Assembly (NCBI GenBank): GCA_950295325.1
Contig: OX485808.1
Location: forward strand, 10,544,501 to 10,608,500
DNA length: 64,000 nt
Direction of reading: 5' to 3'
Origin: Polytrichum commune
Lineage: Eukaryota; Streptophyta; Polytrichopsida; Polytrichales; Polytrichaceae
Position numbers and translations under genes: made by a program. This document shows positions 46,764-59,207 of this stretch, in pieces (positions within the stretch are counted from its first letter, which is position 1; the number at the start of each line of letters is the position of its first letter). The notes below the pieces were generated by a model. That model saw only the letters and a program-made list of their open reading frames with translations. It was not told where the DNA came from and ran no database searches.

Positions 46764-49523
46764 GTGAGTCCTATTACCTAGTCTAGGTGGAGATTGATGT
46801 GCAAATAATGAATGTAGGTCGCACTAGTTTTGTATTCAAAGGTGGTAATAATGAGGGTCTAAACCCCAGATCCATTCCAAAGTCTTCCTTGAGGCTTCCC
46901 ACCAACACCTTGAGTCAATGTTTAAGGATAAAAAGTAGCATAAAATTAAATTGTCACCCACATAAAAAAAATTGGAAACTTTTGAGGGGAAATAAATAAA
47001 TAAAACTAACTAGTGTGGCCAACATTCATTATTAGAGATGTCACATGGGTTGAATTTTTTAATGAAGTCTAGAGAACTACTATGGCCCACATTAATAGGA
47101 CTATTACTTGTAGTTACAAAGCAACCAATTTATTTTTATGAATTTTCAATCAAATACAATCATTAACAAATAGAAATATTTTTTCTAATGTTTTATTTCA
47201 GGTAAAATTACATGGACATAGCGTTACTTAGCCAAATACAGGGTTGCCTACCATGAAGCTACCAGAACCCCCACGATGTTTAATCGACCACATTAGGTAG
47301 CCAATCTGCACACATGTCATACGTGGAGGAGTTGTCATCAACCAAAGTTTCTACAATTTGGATTAGTATTATAACATTTTTATAAGGTAGTAACCCTTTC
47401 TAAATAGGATCCACACAGTGAGAGGCCAACAATGTTTGAGCACAACTATTCTCAGCCCTCACTAATTTCTGGCCATGAACCCTGCACAACATGCATGTAA
47501 GCATGGCCATGTGGGGCCCTCCGCAACTGCTCACCCACCACTTCAGTACAAAAACGAGGTGCATGGGTGCTCAAGCACAAGTGAACTATCTATTTAGTGG
47601 CACAAAATCAACACTGCTTAGCATGAGCACTGTTCATTTTTGTGAGGGTGGTCCAACATAAAAGGGGCACTATATATGCTCGCAAAATTGTATGCCCCAC
47701 GGGCACAATGGTCTACTCCTGAGAAATGTCATGCAATGCGTTTCCATGAAGCCTCACAACAAACTCTCCTTCTGTTGGATCCGGCTTGCTCAGACTCAAC
47801 AGAGCTCACCACAAAAAAGTTGCAACAATATCGCATGTGGATGTTGTGGTGTGGATACAAACCTCACCCCTACAGGTCTATTGTTGATTCATCTCAAAGA
47901 ATATAAAAATACTAAGTTGAGGTCTTTAAAACCAATTTCAGTGTCAAGTCAACTTAAAATAGTAACATCCGAGTTGCACACTATTTGAGGGCTTTTAAGG
48001 TACGCTTGTATACGATAACTCCCTCTCTACCAACAACATAACATTGCATGTGGATGTTGTCACCTGTAACGCACACTGCAGTAAGTTAGTTTATCTCCCA
48101 ATGCATTCTAACAGCCTATGTCTGCAACGTAATGATAACTTGGCTTTGTGGAGCTCCAGTTCCTTCCTTCTCCCACACTTGCATCAGAGTCCATAGCTTA
48201 CTCGGAGAGTAGCAAAGGATCTCCAAATCAAGCGATCTTATTGGTCAAGAGCAAAATTCTGGATGCATTGGATTCAAAGAGTTTATACTATCATGGTTGG
48301 TTGGATGACGTACAAAGTATTCCAACACAAAGAGAGCAAGTGGCGCTACTGTGGTACGACTTATTTCCCAAATCTTGGGTGTCCTCGACCACTGTTGGAT
48401 TGGTATACATGTGAATGCATGGTATCAATAATCGATATCAGTCAATGATATTGAACAAACCGCCCGTGGGTATCAGAACTATGATACCGGTCAAATCATG
48501 GGATTTGGTGGGGCCTATCTCAAAGTGAGAGAATATTTGTATCCCTGATTTATTATCTAGGTCAATACCGTTCTCCACCTTTATTCATACTAAAGCGATT
48601 TTACCTAGAGATGAAGGTTCTTGCATGGCATGTAGACCTGAATGGCATCAAAACAAAATCATCCTCAGATGTCCATTCTGTATTGGTATCAAAATATGAG
48701 AAATCCTCATTGTAGATACCAGAATGGTAACAAAAAAAAAAAGATGAAGACAGACGGCATCGCGAAATGTACTCCGTGGGCGACTAGGTCCAATCTTGAA
48801 TCCAAATATAAAACCCACTCCATGGGTGTTTTGGGTTTTGACTCCAATGTATACCCATTTGTGAAGGTGGAAAACGTAGGGAGCTTTTGTGAAACATCTT
48901 AATCATTGATTGTAGGGGATTCGACTCCAAAAACAACATCAAAAAAACCCTAAATTAACGAGTCAACCCCGAACCTTGTAGGAAACTCAGTTTTACTAGA
49001 CCCCCCCCCCCCCCCTCCTCCATGATGGGATGAGTTTACATAGACGCTATGAACCCCAACGAAAACCGACCGCTAGTTACAGATTGAAGCGGTTAAGTTT
49101 GAGAAAATCGTAACTGGTTCATGTTCGAGACTTCTGGAACATAACCGATCATTTTAGAGGAATCTGTAGAATATACCTCAAGTTATCAAAGAAAATCCGA
49201 AAGAACATGTAACCAGTTGGACTTGGAAACACTCAGATTTAATTTGGCCGATTATGCCCAAAAATCTCTCTGGCTACTGAACCTAACAAGCCGCCGCAAA
49301 CGAGAGGAAAGGAGAGGAGTAGGTACTACTACTACTACTACTATAAATCACTAAGCCACGTACGTACATAACATCTATCTACACGCGCCAACTTTGGTGA
49401 TTTAACGGCCGATCTGTACTCCATTTGCATGGTAATTCCGAGGTTTGAAGGACACTCTATCCATACACTTGTTCTACTCCTCTCCGTGTGTGCGGCTCAT
49501 GCAAATTCATGAACACGAAGAAG
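46764..49523. other. Gene-free region
   Basis: No supported gene. Contains a partial reverse copy of MITE family G (about 47,905-48,036), a poly-C tract at about 49,001-49,015, a reverse family E repeat (49,068-49,235) and a (TAC)n run at 49,323-49,343. Confidence 0.4.
49068..49235 (-). repeat. Dispersed repeat family E, reverse empty-site copy
   Basis: Reads ccgaccgctagttacagatt, then agcggttaagtttgagaaaa, ggttcatgttcgagacttct, gatcattttagaggaatctg and gttggacttggaaacactc. It is the reverse of 13,306-13,500 and keeps the uninterrupted TA at 49,074-49,075. Confidence 0.7.
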
Positions 49524-50157
49524 TCAAAATTTCGCTGCGAGCTTGTCGTAGAAGTTACGCTTACGGCGGCGGCGGATCGTAACACGTGATTTGGGAGTCG
49601 AGAGCTTGGAGGCTCTAAGTCGAAGTAAAGGAAGGAAGGAAGAGCCGCTCAACTTACAGTCGCGGGGCAGGGCTCAGATTGATGAAACCGAAGTCCAAAT
49701 TTTCGCTGTTGGAGTTGTCTTCTAATTTACGTTCACGACGGCAAATCGTAAAACGTGATTTGGGAGTTTAAGCGTTGAAGGCTCTAAGTTAAGTACAGTA
49801 AATGAGGGACAGCCGCTCGACTCGTTGTCATGGGGTAGGCTCGAATCGATGAAAATAAAGCCCAAATTTCGCTGCAAAGATGTAGCATAATCATACAGCG
49901 AATCATCAAAACGTGATTTGGGAGTTTAAGCGTTGAAGTCTCTAAGTTAAGTACAGTAAATGAGGGACAGCCGCTCGACTCGTTGTCATGGGGTAGGCTC
50001 GAATCGATGAAAATAAAGCCCAAATTTCGCTGCAAAGATGTAGCATAATCATACAGCGAATCATCAAAACGTGATTTGGGAGTTTAGCTAGCTTCGGAGG
50101 CTCTAAGTAAAGTAAGTAAGGACAAGCCGCTCAACTTGTTGTCATGGGGCAGGGTTT
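49524..50157 (+). repeat. Four-unit tandem array, ~160-170-bp unit
   Basis: Units begin near 49,524, 49,696, 49,863 and 50,021 with caaatttcgctg. Each continues with catacagcgaatc-like or ggatcgtaac, acgtgatttgggagt, ggctctaagt, acagccgctcaact and tcatggggcaggg. The third and fourth units are almost identical over 158 bp, showing recent expansion, while the first two have diverged. Confidence 0.85.
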
Positions 50158-50205
50158 TTTTTGTTTTTTTTTTCTTCCTTTCCCCCCGGGTTTTTTTTTT
50201 TTTGG
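50150..50205 (+). repeat. T-rich / homopolymer patch
   Basis: Alternating long T runs with ccccccggg and gggg blocks directly after the tandem array; low complexity, possibly an assembly-difficult site. Confidence 0.6.
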
Positions 50206-50981
50206 TTTTGGGGTTTAGGGTGAGGCAGCCCAGGTGGCCCTAGAGGATAAAAAGTGGAGGAGGCCTGAATCGAAATTTTGTGAAGCCTTTGGGGGGCTTC
50301 ACTGCAGACTGACATGGTAAAAAGCTAGCAGTACATTCCAATCAACGAGAACTAGGACTGACGTGTGGTGTGCACGACTCAACACAGCCGGCAACTTAAC
50401 TTCACTTCGGTAAGTCACTTAACTTAACGCAACTTAACGTAAGTTGCGTCATCTTTGAGCATGTGGTGAAATTTGAAATCCGGTAAAAAAAAAATTTAAA
50501 AGAAAAAATAGAGAGAGGATTTCGAATCACCCCATTCCATTCCGGCGATGGGCGATTCGAGTGTCTCATGCTTGTTGGTTGATCTAAGGTGCACTTGATA
50601 CCGTCGTACCATGGCGGTTTCGGCGTTGGTTGCATTCTTTGCGGATTTGTATAACCATTTGAAGTTCGTTGTTGTAAAGAAAACCTCATTTCTTTGTAAA
50701 GGAAAAGGAGAGAATCTTGTAGGATTTCCTATTTGTTGAAATGGTATATTGAAAATGAATCGATTATTCAACAACAATCTTTCTGAGCCAGCTTGGGGTT
50801 GTGTTCATAGTGTTGTTTCAAAAATGCCATCCACCACTTGTTGGTGCTCTTTTTAAACAACCAAAATAAAAGTTGGGTCTCAGGGAAAGTTCATTTACAC
50901 TCTCAAGCTACAGTTCCTAACTAACTTGATATGGACAACAATGAAGGAAAATTTAACTGCTAGATGTGAATGATCGATCAT

Positions 50982-51235
50982 GGGAGAGAGGGGGTTATCG
51001 CATAGCATGAACATATCTCTCATTCATTCAATATAACAGCCATGAATGAGTATGTATTTCGGAGGGTACTATTTTTAGTTGATTTAACACCGGATTTTTG
51101 TTATAAAGACCCCGAATTAGTCTAGTCCAAGGCTTCTTAAGTCATTTCAGATGAATCAACCACAAACTATAGGAGTCAAGTTTTTATATTGGATGGATGA
51201 GAGGTAAGCTCGTATGCAATGATTCCCTCTCTCCC
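50982..51235. mobile_element. MITE family G, copy 2
   Basis: 254 bp with ends gggagagagggggttatcgc and, at the right, gcaatgattccctctctccc; TIRs extend about 50 bp with mismatches. Collinear with 41,623-41,878. Target duplication unclear. Confidence 0.7.
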
Positions 51236-51420
51236 TGTTCAATCCTTCCACATCTCATTACAAAGGCACACATAGTCTTGGGCTTATATAGTCTTGAGGT
51301 GCTAGTTTGTTCCATGGAAGCAGGAGAATGTTTGAGTGCCATTGACTTGTGTAAAAAAAATCAGTAATAAAATTTCAAGATCAAGAGAGCAATTTTTGAA
51401 ATATCATGATAAACATTAAA

Positions 51421-52093
51421 ATTTGAAGTCATGCAAGAATGTGGGTCTTTGATTGACTGAGGGGCGGTTTACACTATGGACCATGAAGTCGTCCCACGGC
51501 CGTCTAAGCGATGTGATTGGACGTTGAAGTCGTCCCGGGACAACTTGGGTTTACACCAAGGAAAAAATGGCAGAGTGACCACGGAGGTTGAGGTCCACAA
51601 AATATTATTTTTTAAGCCTACTCTATCCACTGCCATGGTCCAACGGGTTTTCCGTTGGGACAAGCAAAAGAGGTGGTCCGGGAAAAAGAGCAAGGGCCCA
51701 TGTCAGAAAAATGCCGTTTTAAGCCTTTTTGGTGCATCGTCATTCTTCATGGTCCACATTCGGTTTACACCTAGTGAAGGGCCCATGAACCATGAAAACT
51801 AATATTTTAGTAACTCGGACCATGGAAGTCGTCCCATGAAGTCGTCCCACGCAAAATAGGCCTCTTACGTGGGACGACTTCATGGTCCATAGTGTAAACC
51901 GCCCCTGAGGGACAATCAGCCAACACTTTGTTAATGTTCGGATGTGTTTTTATATGAAGCACAAGTGTCCAATTCTTGGAAGTGACCCAATTCCAACATC
52001 CACCTCATAAAAAAACACATCCGCACTTTAACTAAGTGTTGGCTGAATGTCCCTCGGTCAATCAAAGACGCACATTCTTGGATGACTTCAAAT
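51421..52093. mobile_element. Outer MITE split by a nested element
   Basis: The right arm (about 51,995-52,093) is the reverse complement of the left arm, which is read in two pieces: 51,421-51,460 (atttgaagtcatgcaagaat...) and 51,909-51,957 (gggacaatcagccaacactt...). Removing the inner element restores a continuous ~90-bp left arm. Confidence 0.8.
51461..51905. mobile_element. Nested MITE, 38-bp perfect TIRs, TGA target duplication
   Basis: The left end ggggcggtttacactatgga, continuing ccatgaagtcgtcccacg, is perfectly mirrored at the right end for 38 bp. It is flanked by TGA at 51,458-51,460 and 51,906-51,908. Internal gaagtcgtccc motifs recur in both orientations. A three-base duplication recalls PIF/Harbinger, though those usually use TWA. 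Non-coding, 445 bp. Confidence 0.87.
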
Positions 52094-54990
52094 ATGTTTG
52101 TTCCGAAATGGACATGTATTTACAAACTTCAAAATGTATACTGATGATATTATTCTAAGGACTGAAAATGCAACTCATTGGTTGAGAGGGACAAAAAGAC
52201 AATGCTCAACATCACCCTCTCTAGCTTGTCTTTGAACCACTCTAGATCACACCAACACCTTGACTTTCATAAATCATATCTAAATCACATGATTTTGGAA
52301 TTTCATGAACTCAAGTTGCACCTACCAAGCACCTACTCCATACACTTTGGTGAGTTTTGCGTACTTGGTGTGATATGAGTTATGTGTGTTGTAGGGCAAT
52401 TTTACCTCAAGATAGCTCAATCACCACCAACACCAAACCCATGACCATCCGAATGAATGGGAGGGCTTCATTTCATAATGCAAACCTAGAACGTCCAAGG
52501 ATCTCTCATTCATCGACACTCTCGTAAATGAGATTTTTAAGACGTCCTCGATTTGCTCATTCACAATTAGTCCATCAATCTAAAAACACTCATGAATTGA
52601 ATAATATGCAAGCATGCACATATCTCTCCAATAGTTTTTATCATTAACTATTGTATAACATGTGCATTTTGTTCATTATACCCTTCATTTTTAATTGTCG
52701 GTTGCAAACTAAAATAAATGCACCTACCTTGTCCTTGTTATCAATTTGGTTCTTTGCTTTTTATTACAAAGTTTTCTGGTATGAAAAAATTTGATAGTCT
52801 TAAGCACAAAAAGTTTTCAATCGAGGCACCTTCTATCTGAGACCTTCTTCATGGCCAATGTAGGGTTCAAGCACTTTCACATTCAGTTTTTTACATGCTC
52901 ACCCATGTGCTCTTTTATTTAAGGTGACCTTGTGTAAAACAAAATGGGACCACCACTCATTTCTCAACCAATGAGAGATTTTAAAAAGCATTGGAAATGG
53001 TCATTCATCACTAGTGTAAAACCGGTCCTAAGTCTAGGGGTGGCAAATTGTGAGTCACTCACATTAACAATCAAAACCATGTTAGTTAGTACATTAATAT
53101 TAACATTAACATTAATAGATTTATTTTTAATGTATGATTAATCCTCAAAAAAGGAGACAAATAAATAAATAAAGACCACAACATCCACATTGGTGTTCAA
53201 TACTAACATGAACGGCAACCATTAACTTCCCCTAACCTTCATATAGTGATTTCTCGGGACTTCTCACAATGCCTATCCTCAAACTAGCAACAAATGAGCC
53301 CTAAACAATCTACATATGTCGATGATAGAAATATATAAATCTACCACTATGATAGATTTACAAATTTTCCAATGATGCAAAACCTTTTTTTTCTAGTGAC
53401 GTAGTACATTTGTCCAATATTCACATACTTGTAGTGTCACTATTTCTATGAATACTATTACCCTAGGATTTGGCTACCACCTTTGTAGAATTCTAACATG
53501 TGACCTAGAAACTAGCGTGAATCACATTCATGGCTCTAACATGGTTCCTCGGGATTAGAGCGAGTCCCATTACGTGCTATCCACAAAACAATGTTATATC
53601 TTTTGGGTTGGAACATTCTATTGAACTTGGCGATAAGGACGGGCAATGGGACGCTTTTATAGGATGTTAGCATTTTAAATGATTATGATTATTGACACTA
53701 AAGTAACTAAGCTTTCGTGTTCACAATCTTCATGCTCATAATGCTTAACTTTTGTCCTTTAGCTAATGAGAAGCACGTGTAGCACTACTTTAATAGCACC
53801 ACTTTTGAAAGAGATTCATTCTTTTGGGTAGTAGTTGCTCCTTTGGCAACTATGAAAAGGTTTAGATGTACTAAGCTACGGATCGTAGGGAATTGGGCTA
53901 GGGATTCATGGTGTCCACGGAAAACTCATCCTTTAGCTCACTAAAGTCCTACGTTACGTTAGTTTGGCCTGCACTAAAATTGTGAAGCTCATGTAAATAC
54001 TTCCACTTGAAATACCACATTGATACCACATAAAAATTGACTTTCTCCTTGATCTATGAGAAGATATTTACTATGATCATTCATAGCCGATCAACACATA
54101 GATTCTATACAAACATTTGGTAAAGATGAAATTAAGAGAAACAAGCTATCACATAAAATATGACTAGGTTTCTTCTTGATAAAGAATAATTATCATGCAT
54201 GACCAAAAAAAAATTGTACCTCTAATACAATGATGGATTTGCGTATTCTTTCATTGATGTAAGGCATGTTGTCCAGCTCCTATGTTGGTGGCAATTGTTG
54301 CTAAAAATGAATCTTGTGGTTTTGAAAAGCATATGTTTTGGTTGATTATATAAAGCTCATACTTTTCTTTTCTTGATTGTGGTTCGTTCTTGCTCAAATA
54401 GACACTGCACTCACATACTCAAAGCCTCGCCAATGGGTCTGTACAAATATGAGAAGACTCCAACGCCATCAAAATTCAAAATAAATTCTTAAACACATCT
54501 TTCACCTTCGTCCCTACCAACAGATAACCGCTGCTCTTTGTTTTGGTTTTATTATGTAAACCGATACCTTGAATAGAACCCACCTCTAAGGGAAACCAAA
54601 GCTCTTGGGCAAAGAGGCTCTTCATTCATGAGTTGCTCAGACTATGAGAGCCAACAATTATCTCTAGGTCTCCTCAAATAAATTCCAAGTAAACTATGAC
54701 TTCTAGTGTGTCTTACAAGAAGAAATATTTCAATCAAAGGCGAGCAGCATTGATACCCAACTTGTTAGATTGACTTGAATGGTTGTTATTACTGTCTTGT
54801 TGACTCTACATTCAAATTTAATATAAATTCCATGTCATCAACATTTTAACAAATATATGAAGTCCCCATAGATTAGAATATAATGTACAAATATTAGTCA
54901 TTGTTGTTACAACACTTGTTGAGGCAGCTACGTTACGACAATAACATCTTAACTCTATAAACATTGCTCCCTAATAGGTGATGTGAACAC
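52094..54990. other. Gene-free AT-rich region
   Basis: I see no gene, tandem array or terminal-repeat element that I can support here. Confidence 0.4.
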
Positions 54991-54998
54991 GTTACAAG

Positions 54999-55338
54999 CT
55001 CGGGGGGGGTAGTCATTGGTTGGAGTAGCAATATACGTGCGAACAAATGATAGGGTATTTTAAAAACATGGGGGCTAAAAATTATAAATGGACTTAAGAA
55101 TAATATAGGATATCAAAAATGGCATTGGACATCTTTAAAGTACTATAGGGTATGGAATAATAGGTAATTTGGAATAATAAGTAATGCAAGCCATTTTTCT
55201 ATTAACCCAAAGTAGAAATTTACATAATGATAGCATGTGAAAAAAAGAAGAGAATTGAAAGTAATACCCCCCTATAAAATAGTGGTTGTTCGCACCTATA
55301 TCCTTAACTTCTTAACACACTGCCCCCCCCCCCCCGAG
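54999..55338. mobile_element. hAT-like MITE with perfect 8-bp duplication GTTACAAG
   Basis: 340 bp. The left end ctcggggggggtagt and right end ...actgcccccccccccccgag are inverted. Subterminal tgcgaacaa and atagggtatt blocks are inverted too. GTTACAAG occurs immediately outside both ends (54,991-54,998 and 55,339-55,346). An exact 8-bp duplication is the hAT hallmark. The TIR is largely a G tract whose length differs between the ends. Confidence 0.87.
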
Positions 55339-55346
55339 GTTACAAG

Positions 55347-56149
55347 TACATGAATCTTAGACAAATGATCATGTGCCACTGAAAAAAACCTACATATTTA
55401 TCAAATGAAAGATTTACATATTTCTTTCATTAACACATGACGATTGCCTGGAACTCACATGCTGGTAGTGACAACCAACCATCACTACAAGAAATACAAA
55501 CTCTCTTGTAGGGACCATACTTTTTATTTCTAGATTAAAAATTCTCTAAATCGGAGTCAAAACCCCAAAATTAATCTAGTGAACTTAAATCGGAATGTAT
55601 CAACAACCAACCTACAAGGAGCAAGTTTTTACAATCACAAACAACAGGAACGCAAACTAAATTCAAAAACAAATAAATTGATGCCACCTCCATGTGAGGG
55701 AGTTTCGTGCAATTGTGAAAGTTGGGAGGGAGCCATGTGAGGTGGAAAACGACATCCTCAACGACAAACTATTCTCTCGTTTGTAGCTCCAAACGGTACT
55801 AACGTGAACTAAATCAAATAAAAGTCGATGCCACCTCACCTCCATGTGAGAGAGCTTCGTGTAATTGAGAAAGTTGGGAGGGAAGCAATGTGCAAAGAGA
55901 TTTTTGGGCACAATTGGTCAAAAACCTAGTGTTTCCAAGTTCAAATTGTTTACACACATAACACTAATCAGTTGAGTGACCAAGCTGGGTGGAGCCGGGA
56001 ATGTGTCATCTAAGGTGCTAGAATTATATCTGCTGAACGCTCGTCAACAAGTAGATTCAACTTGAAAACGAAGTGTGATTCAAATGAAACATTGTTATTG
56101 AATATTAAGTAGAATGCAACAGTTGATAGCAGTTGAATGATGTTGTGTC
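55347..56149. other. Gene-free stretch with a short direct duplication
   Basis: No supported gene. A segment near 55,680-55,735 (gatgccacctccatgtgagg...gtgaaagttgggaggga) recurs at 55,829-55,883, about 150 bp downstream. Confidence 0.5.
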
Positions 56150-56267
56150 TTATGATCTTCCGATTTTCTCTCTATTTGATTTGAAGTACATTCCATAGAG
56201 ACACCTAAAACGATGGGGTAATCTTTCAAAAAGGCTTGAACTTCAAGCGGTTCCATATCTGCAACTA

Positions 56268-56605
56268 CACTAAATAGGTAGATTAGTGTTGGAAACACTA
56301 ATAGTCGACGAAAACGCTAAATGTAAATTGTCTCTATAGTGTTAGAACACTAAATGTCAACTCTAACACTATTTGTACCAAGTAGTAACTTTAAATATTC
56401 ACATGAGCGCATTTAGTGTTAGATGATATTTTGTAAATCTTGGAATGAAGAATTGAAGGAAGAAGAATATGAGAACCTCGTAAAAGGTATAACCTGTTCA
56501 AACCCTATTCAAACACTAATTGTAACATCAGTTGAAAATTAGTGTTTTAGGTAACTATTGCATCTAACACTAATCTTCACCTAACACTAATCTACCCATT
56601 TAGTG
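56268..56605. mobile_element. MITE with family B-type TIRs (copy B3), TA duplication
   Basis: 338 bp; left end cactaaataggtagattagt continuing gtt, right end aacactaatctacccattta followed by gtg. TA flanks at 56,266-56,267 and 56,606-56,607. It sits inside a family E repeat at the position that is uninterrupted at 13,475. Additional actaa/ttagtgtt motifs repeat inside. Confidence 0.85.
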
Positions 56606-57009
56606 TAGTGGTCGGTTCCCCCCCCCCCGGTTCACGGCTTCGTTGATTTGATTGATTAGAGGCTATATTCTAATCACCTTGTTAGGCCCACATCCGATTG
56701 CGTGCACCGTACGTGAGTTAAGTACCCAGTGTCTGTGCATGCATGGCATGGCATGGGATTAGATGGCATGCTATGCTTAGTCGGTGGGTGGCCAACTAGA
56801 CCCCCAAGAACCCAAGATAAATAAACCATGTTTATTAGAGGAAAAACCACTTGGTTTCAAGCATCGCTTTATTTTGCAGTACCTAGCTAACAAATCCCCC
56901 CGTTTACGCTAATGTGTTGCAGCTCCCCCCTGCCTCCGAATCTCGCTCAGTCTTTGGTCTCGGTCTCAGGTTCAGGCTCAGGGCCCAGGCCACAAGTATC
57001 TGTTGGAGC

Positions 57010-57220
57010 CGTTAACATGACGGACTTCTTAAGCACCTGCACTGACTGCCATGCACCCTGCTTAGCGTCCACTTACCTACTCTAATCTAGGTGTTGCCAG
57101 GCTAATTGGGTACTCACTCTGCCTCATTAGCCTGCGCTAATTCCACTTTCATGGGGTTTAGCCTCGATCCTCACGAATCCCTAGGGTTTAGTTGCCTAAA
57201 GCCTGGATGATGATGATCCG
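57010..57220 (+). repeat. Diverged duplicate, copy 1 (second at 58,945-59,200)
   Basis: Shares with 58,945-59,200 the ordered blocks taacatgacgg-cttctta, cctacctaatct-like, gtgctaat-gcc, cttttcatg-gg, gcctcgat-ctcacga and gatgatgatc. Origin unknown, possibly part of a retroelement. Confidence 0.55.
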
Positions 57221-57504
57221 GGGGGGGGGGCTTTTAAGTACTGGGGGTCTCGGCATGTGATTTGGTGGAGTTAACCGGAAAAAAGTCACCAAAAGCGGGG
57301 ACCAAACCGATGTCCGTGGGGGCTTTTTTTAGGCATTGCCGGTTGGGATCCTAGTGATTCCAAGTCCGAGTCCAAGTCCAAGCAGTTGTATGTCGACATC
57401 TCTTGGATTTTCGTTCCTAATTTGAGGTGTATTCTCTAAATTCCTCTTAAATGGATGGGCAACTCTCCTGCAGTCTTCGACTTTAACCGGTTCATCTGTA
57501 ACTA

Positions 57505-57887
57505 CGCTAACTATGATACTTAGTGTTACCAATTCTAATTGTCTTGCTCAATCCTAATTGTAAACCATGGTGTAGTGTCACCAACACGAAATGTTAACCT
57601 AGCTGCGTTATTTGTCATTCCTTGTAAAGAAATTTGGGGGATTGTAGATTTACAGTGTTGCAATTACTATCATTGACCAAGCGGTTTTCCATCCAAATTT
57701 CAATCATCCATGACAATGTTTCATCACAAGTTGTTGACAAGAGAAGGCCGGGTTTTGGCCAATGGATGAACTCATCCATCATCCATGACAATATTTGTTC
57801 ACTTGCTCGTAAGGAGTGTCATCCGAAAAGTTACCATAGTGACATAAAATACCTTATGACACTATTTAGTTAATATCATATTTAGTG
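57505..57887 (+). mobile_element. MITE family B1, copy 2, inserted in a family E repeat
   Basis: 383 bp bounded by TA (57,503-57,504 and 57,888-57,889). Right end atatcatatttagtg; left end decayed (cgctaactatgatacttagt). The flanks join to give the uninterrupted family E sequence seen at 13,306-13,500 (…tctgtaacta / gttgtcggtt…tgttcagtgg). Confidence 0.8.
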
Positions 57888-58281
57888 TAGTTGTCGGTTC
57901 TCCATGTTCAGTGGTAGCAACTCAAGATTTTTTCTAAAGGAGTCTTTCATATTTGTCACTTTCAACATGGTCAAGGTTAGACATCCACCTCTTTTGAGTT
58001 GGGTACCCACCGACATATCACCCAAGATGAAAACACAGTTGATTTTATTATAGCTTGTGATGTTCTATTTCAAGACGATGTGCATCAAAAAGTAGCATCA
58101 CATGTCTTGAATGAGTGTAGGAAGAGGACCCACTTGAGAGAAATTAATTACATATCTACAAGAACAAGTTCTTACTTAGACTCCGTTTGCCCCAATAATG
58201 TTGGTGGGGACCCAACTAAAAAGAGCTGGATGTCTAGCCTTGGCCTTCCAACAATTATGTCAATGATCTCAAAACATACAT

Positions 58282-58308
58282 AGGGAGGGAGGGAGGGAGG
58301 GAGGGAGG
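58282..58308 (+). repeat. (GGGA)n microsatellite
   Basis: About seven GGGA units; a (CA)n run follows at about 58,866-58,883. Confidence 0.9.
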
Positions 58309-58944
58309 CCATTATTTTCTATTTCAAGGTAACAAGACTTTGAGATTTTTCTCTTTTGAAAATTTTCTTTTATTTGGGGACAACACAAGTAGTGAGAAAA
58401 AAAAACAAAGAGGTGCATGGATAAGTAGGTGACTAAGAATATGAGAAGACTCTCAACGATATGAAAATTAAACATGTTGGAGCCCAAAACTCAATCTAAG
58501 AAGCCGTCCAGAACCTCCGGTTAAACTCAAACAAAGGATCATTTCATTAGGGGATTTTGACCCCAATTCATACCCATTTCACTCTCATGGACCAAGTGAA
58601 AATATTCACGTCGATATAAGATGATGGGAGCTCATATAAACTACCAGATACACCTTTCAAAAATGGAAATTTCAACGTCAATTGGTGAAACTCTTCAAAG
58701 GACGACTTGAAAACTCGACAGAAAGAAAAAAGCGAAAACTTTGTTGAACAAAAAGTGGTACCATTCCCGAGATTTGTCCGTCGGTTTTCATGAACGGATG
58801 GAATCCCCCGAAAACCACTAATATTAGCACAATAATGACTGCGATAACCAAAATGGAGGAAAACAACACACACACACACACACGCACTGCTTAGAAAGTG
58901 AAAGTGAAGGTGAAGTGGTTGTGCGTGTGTTGTATGTAATTGTA

Positions 58945-59200
58945 CCCGGGGTTAATTACCATAACTTAACATGACGGGCTTCTTACTTAAGCCTGGCAGC
59001 GGCCTACCTAATCTGGATCTTGGTGGCAGGGTAATCGTGCATGTCTCCCACGGCTCATTGGCTTGCCAGTCTGCCAACCAAGCAATTAGCCCTGCCCCCC
59101 TGTGCTAATCGCCACTTTTCATGTGGTAATGTGGGATTTTGGAGCCTCGATGTTCACGAGTGTACGTGGCCTGGCCTGGAGGACGGTGGTGGTGATGATC
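58945..59200 (+). repeat. Diverged duplicate, copy 2
   Basis: Counterpart of 57,010-57,220; it leads directly into the LTR-like duplication that follows. Confidence 0.55.
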
Positions 59201-59207
59201 TTCTTCT

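Noticed and set aside
58568-58887. Hydrophobic overlapping minus-strand frames
   Set aside because: They start in a (CA)n microsatellite and show no family signature.
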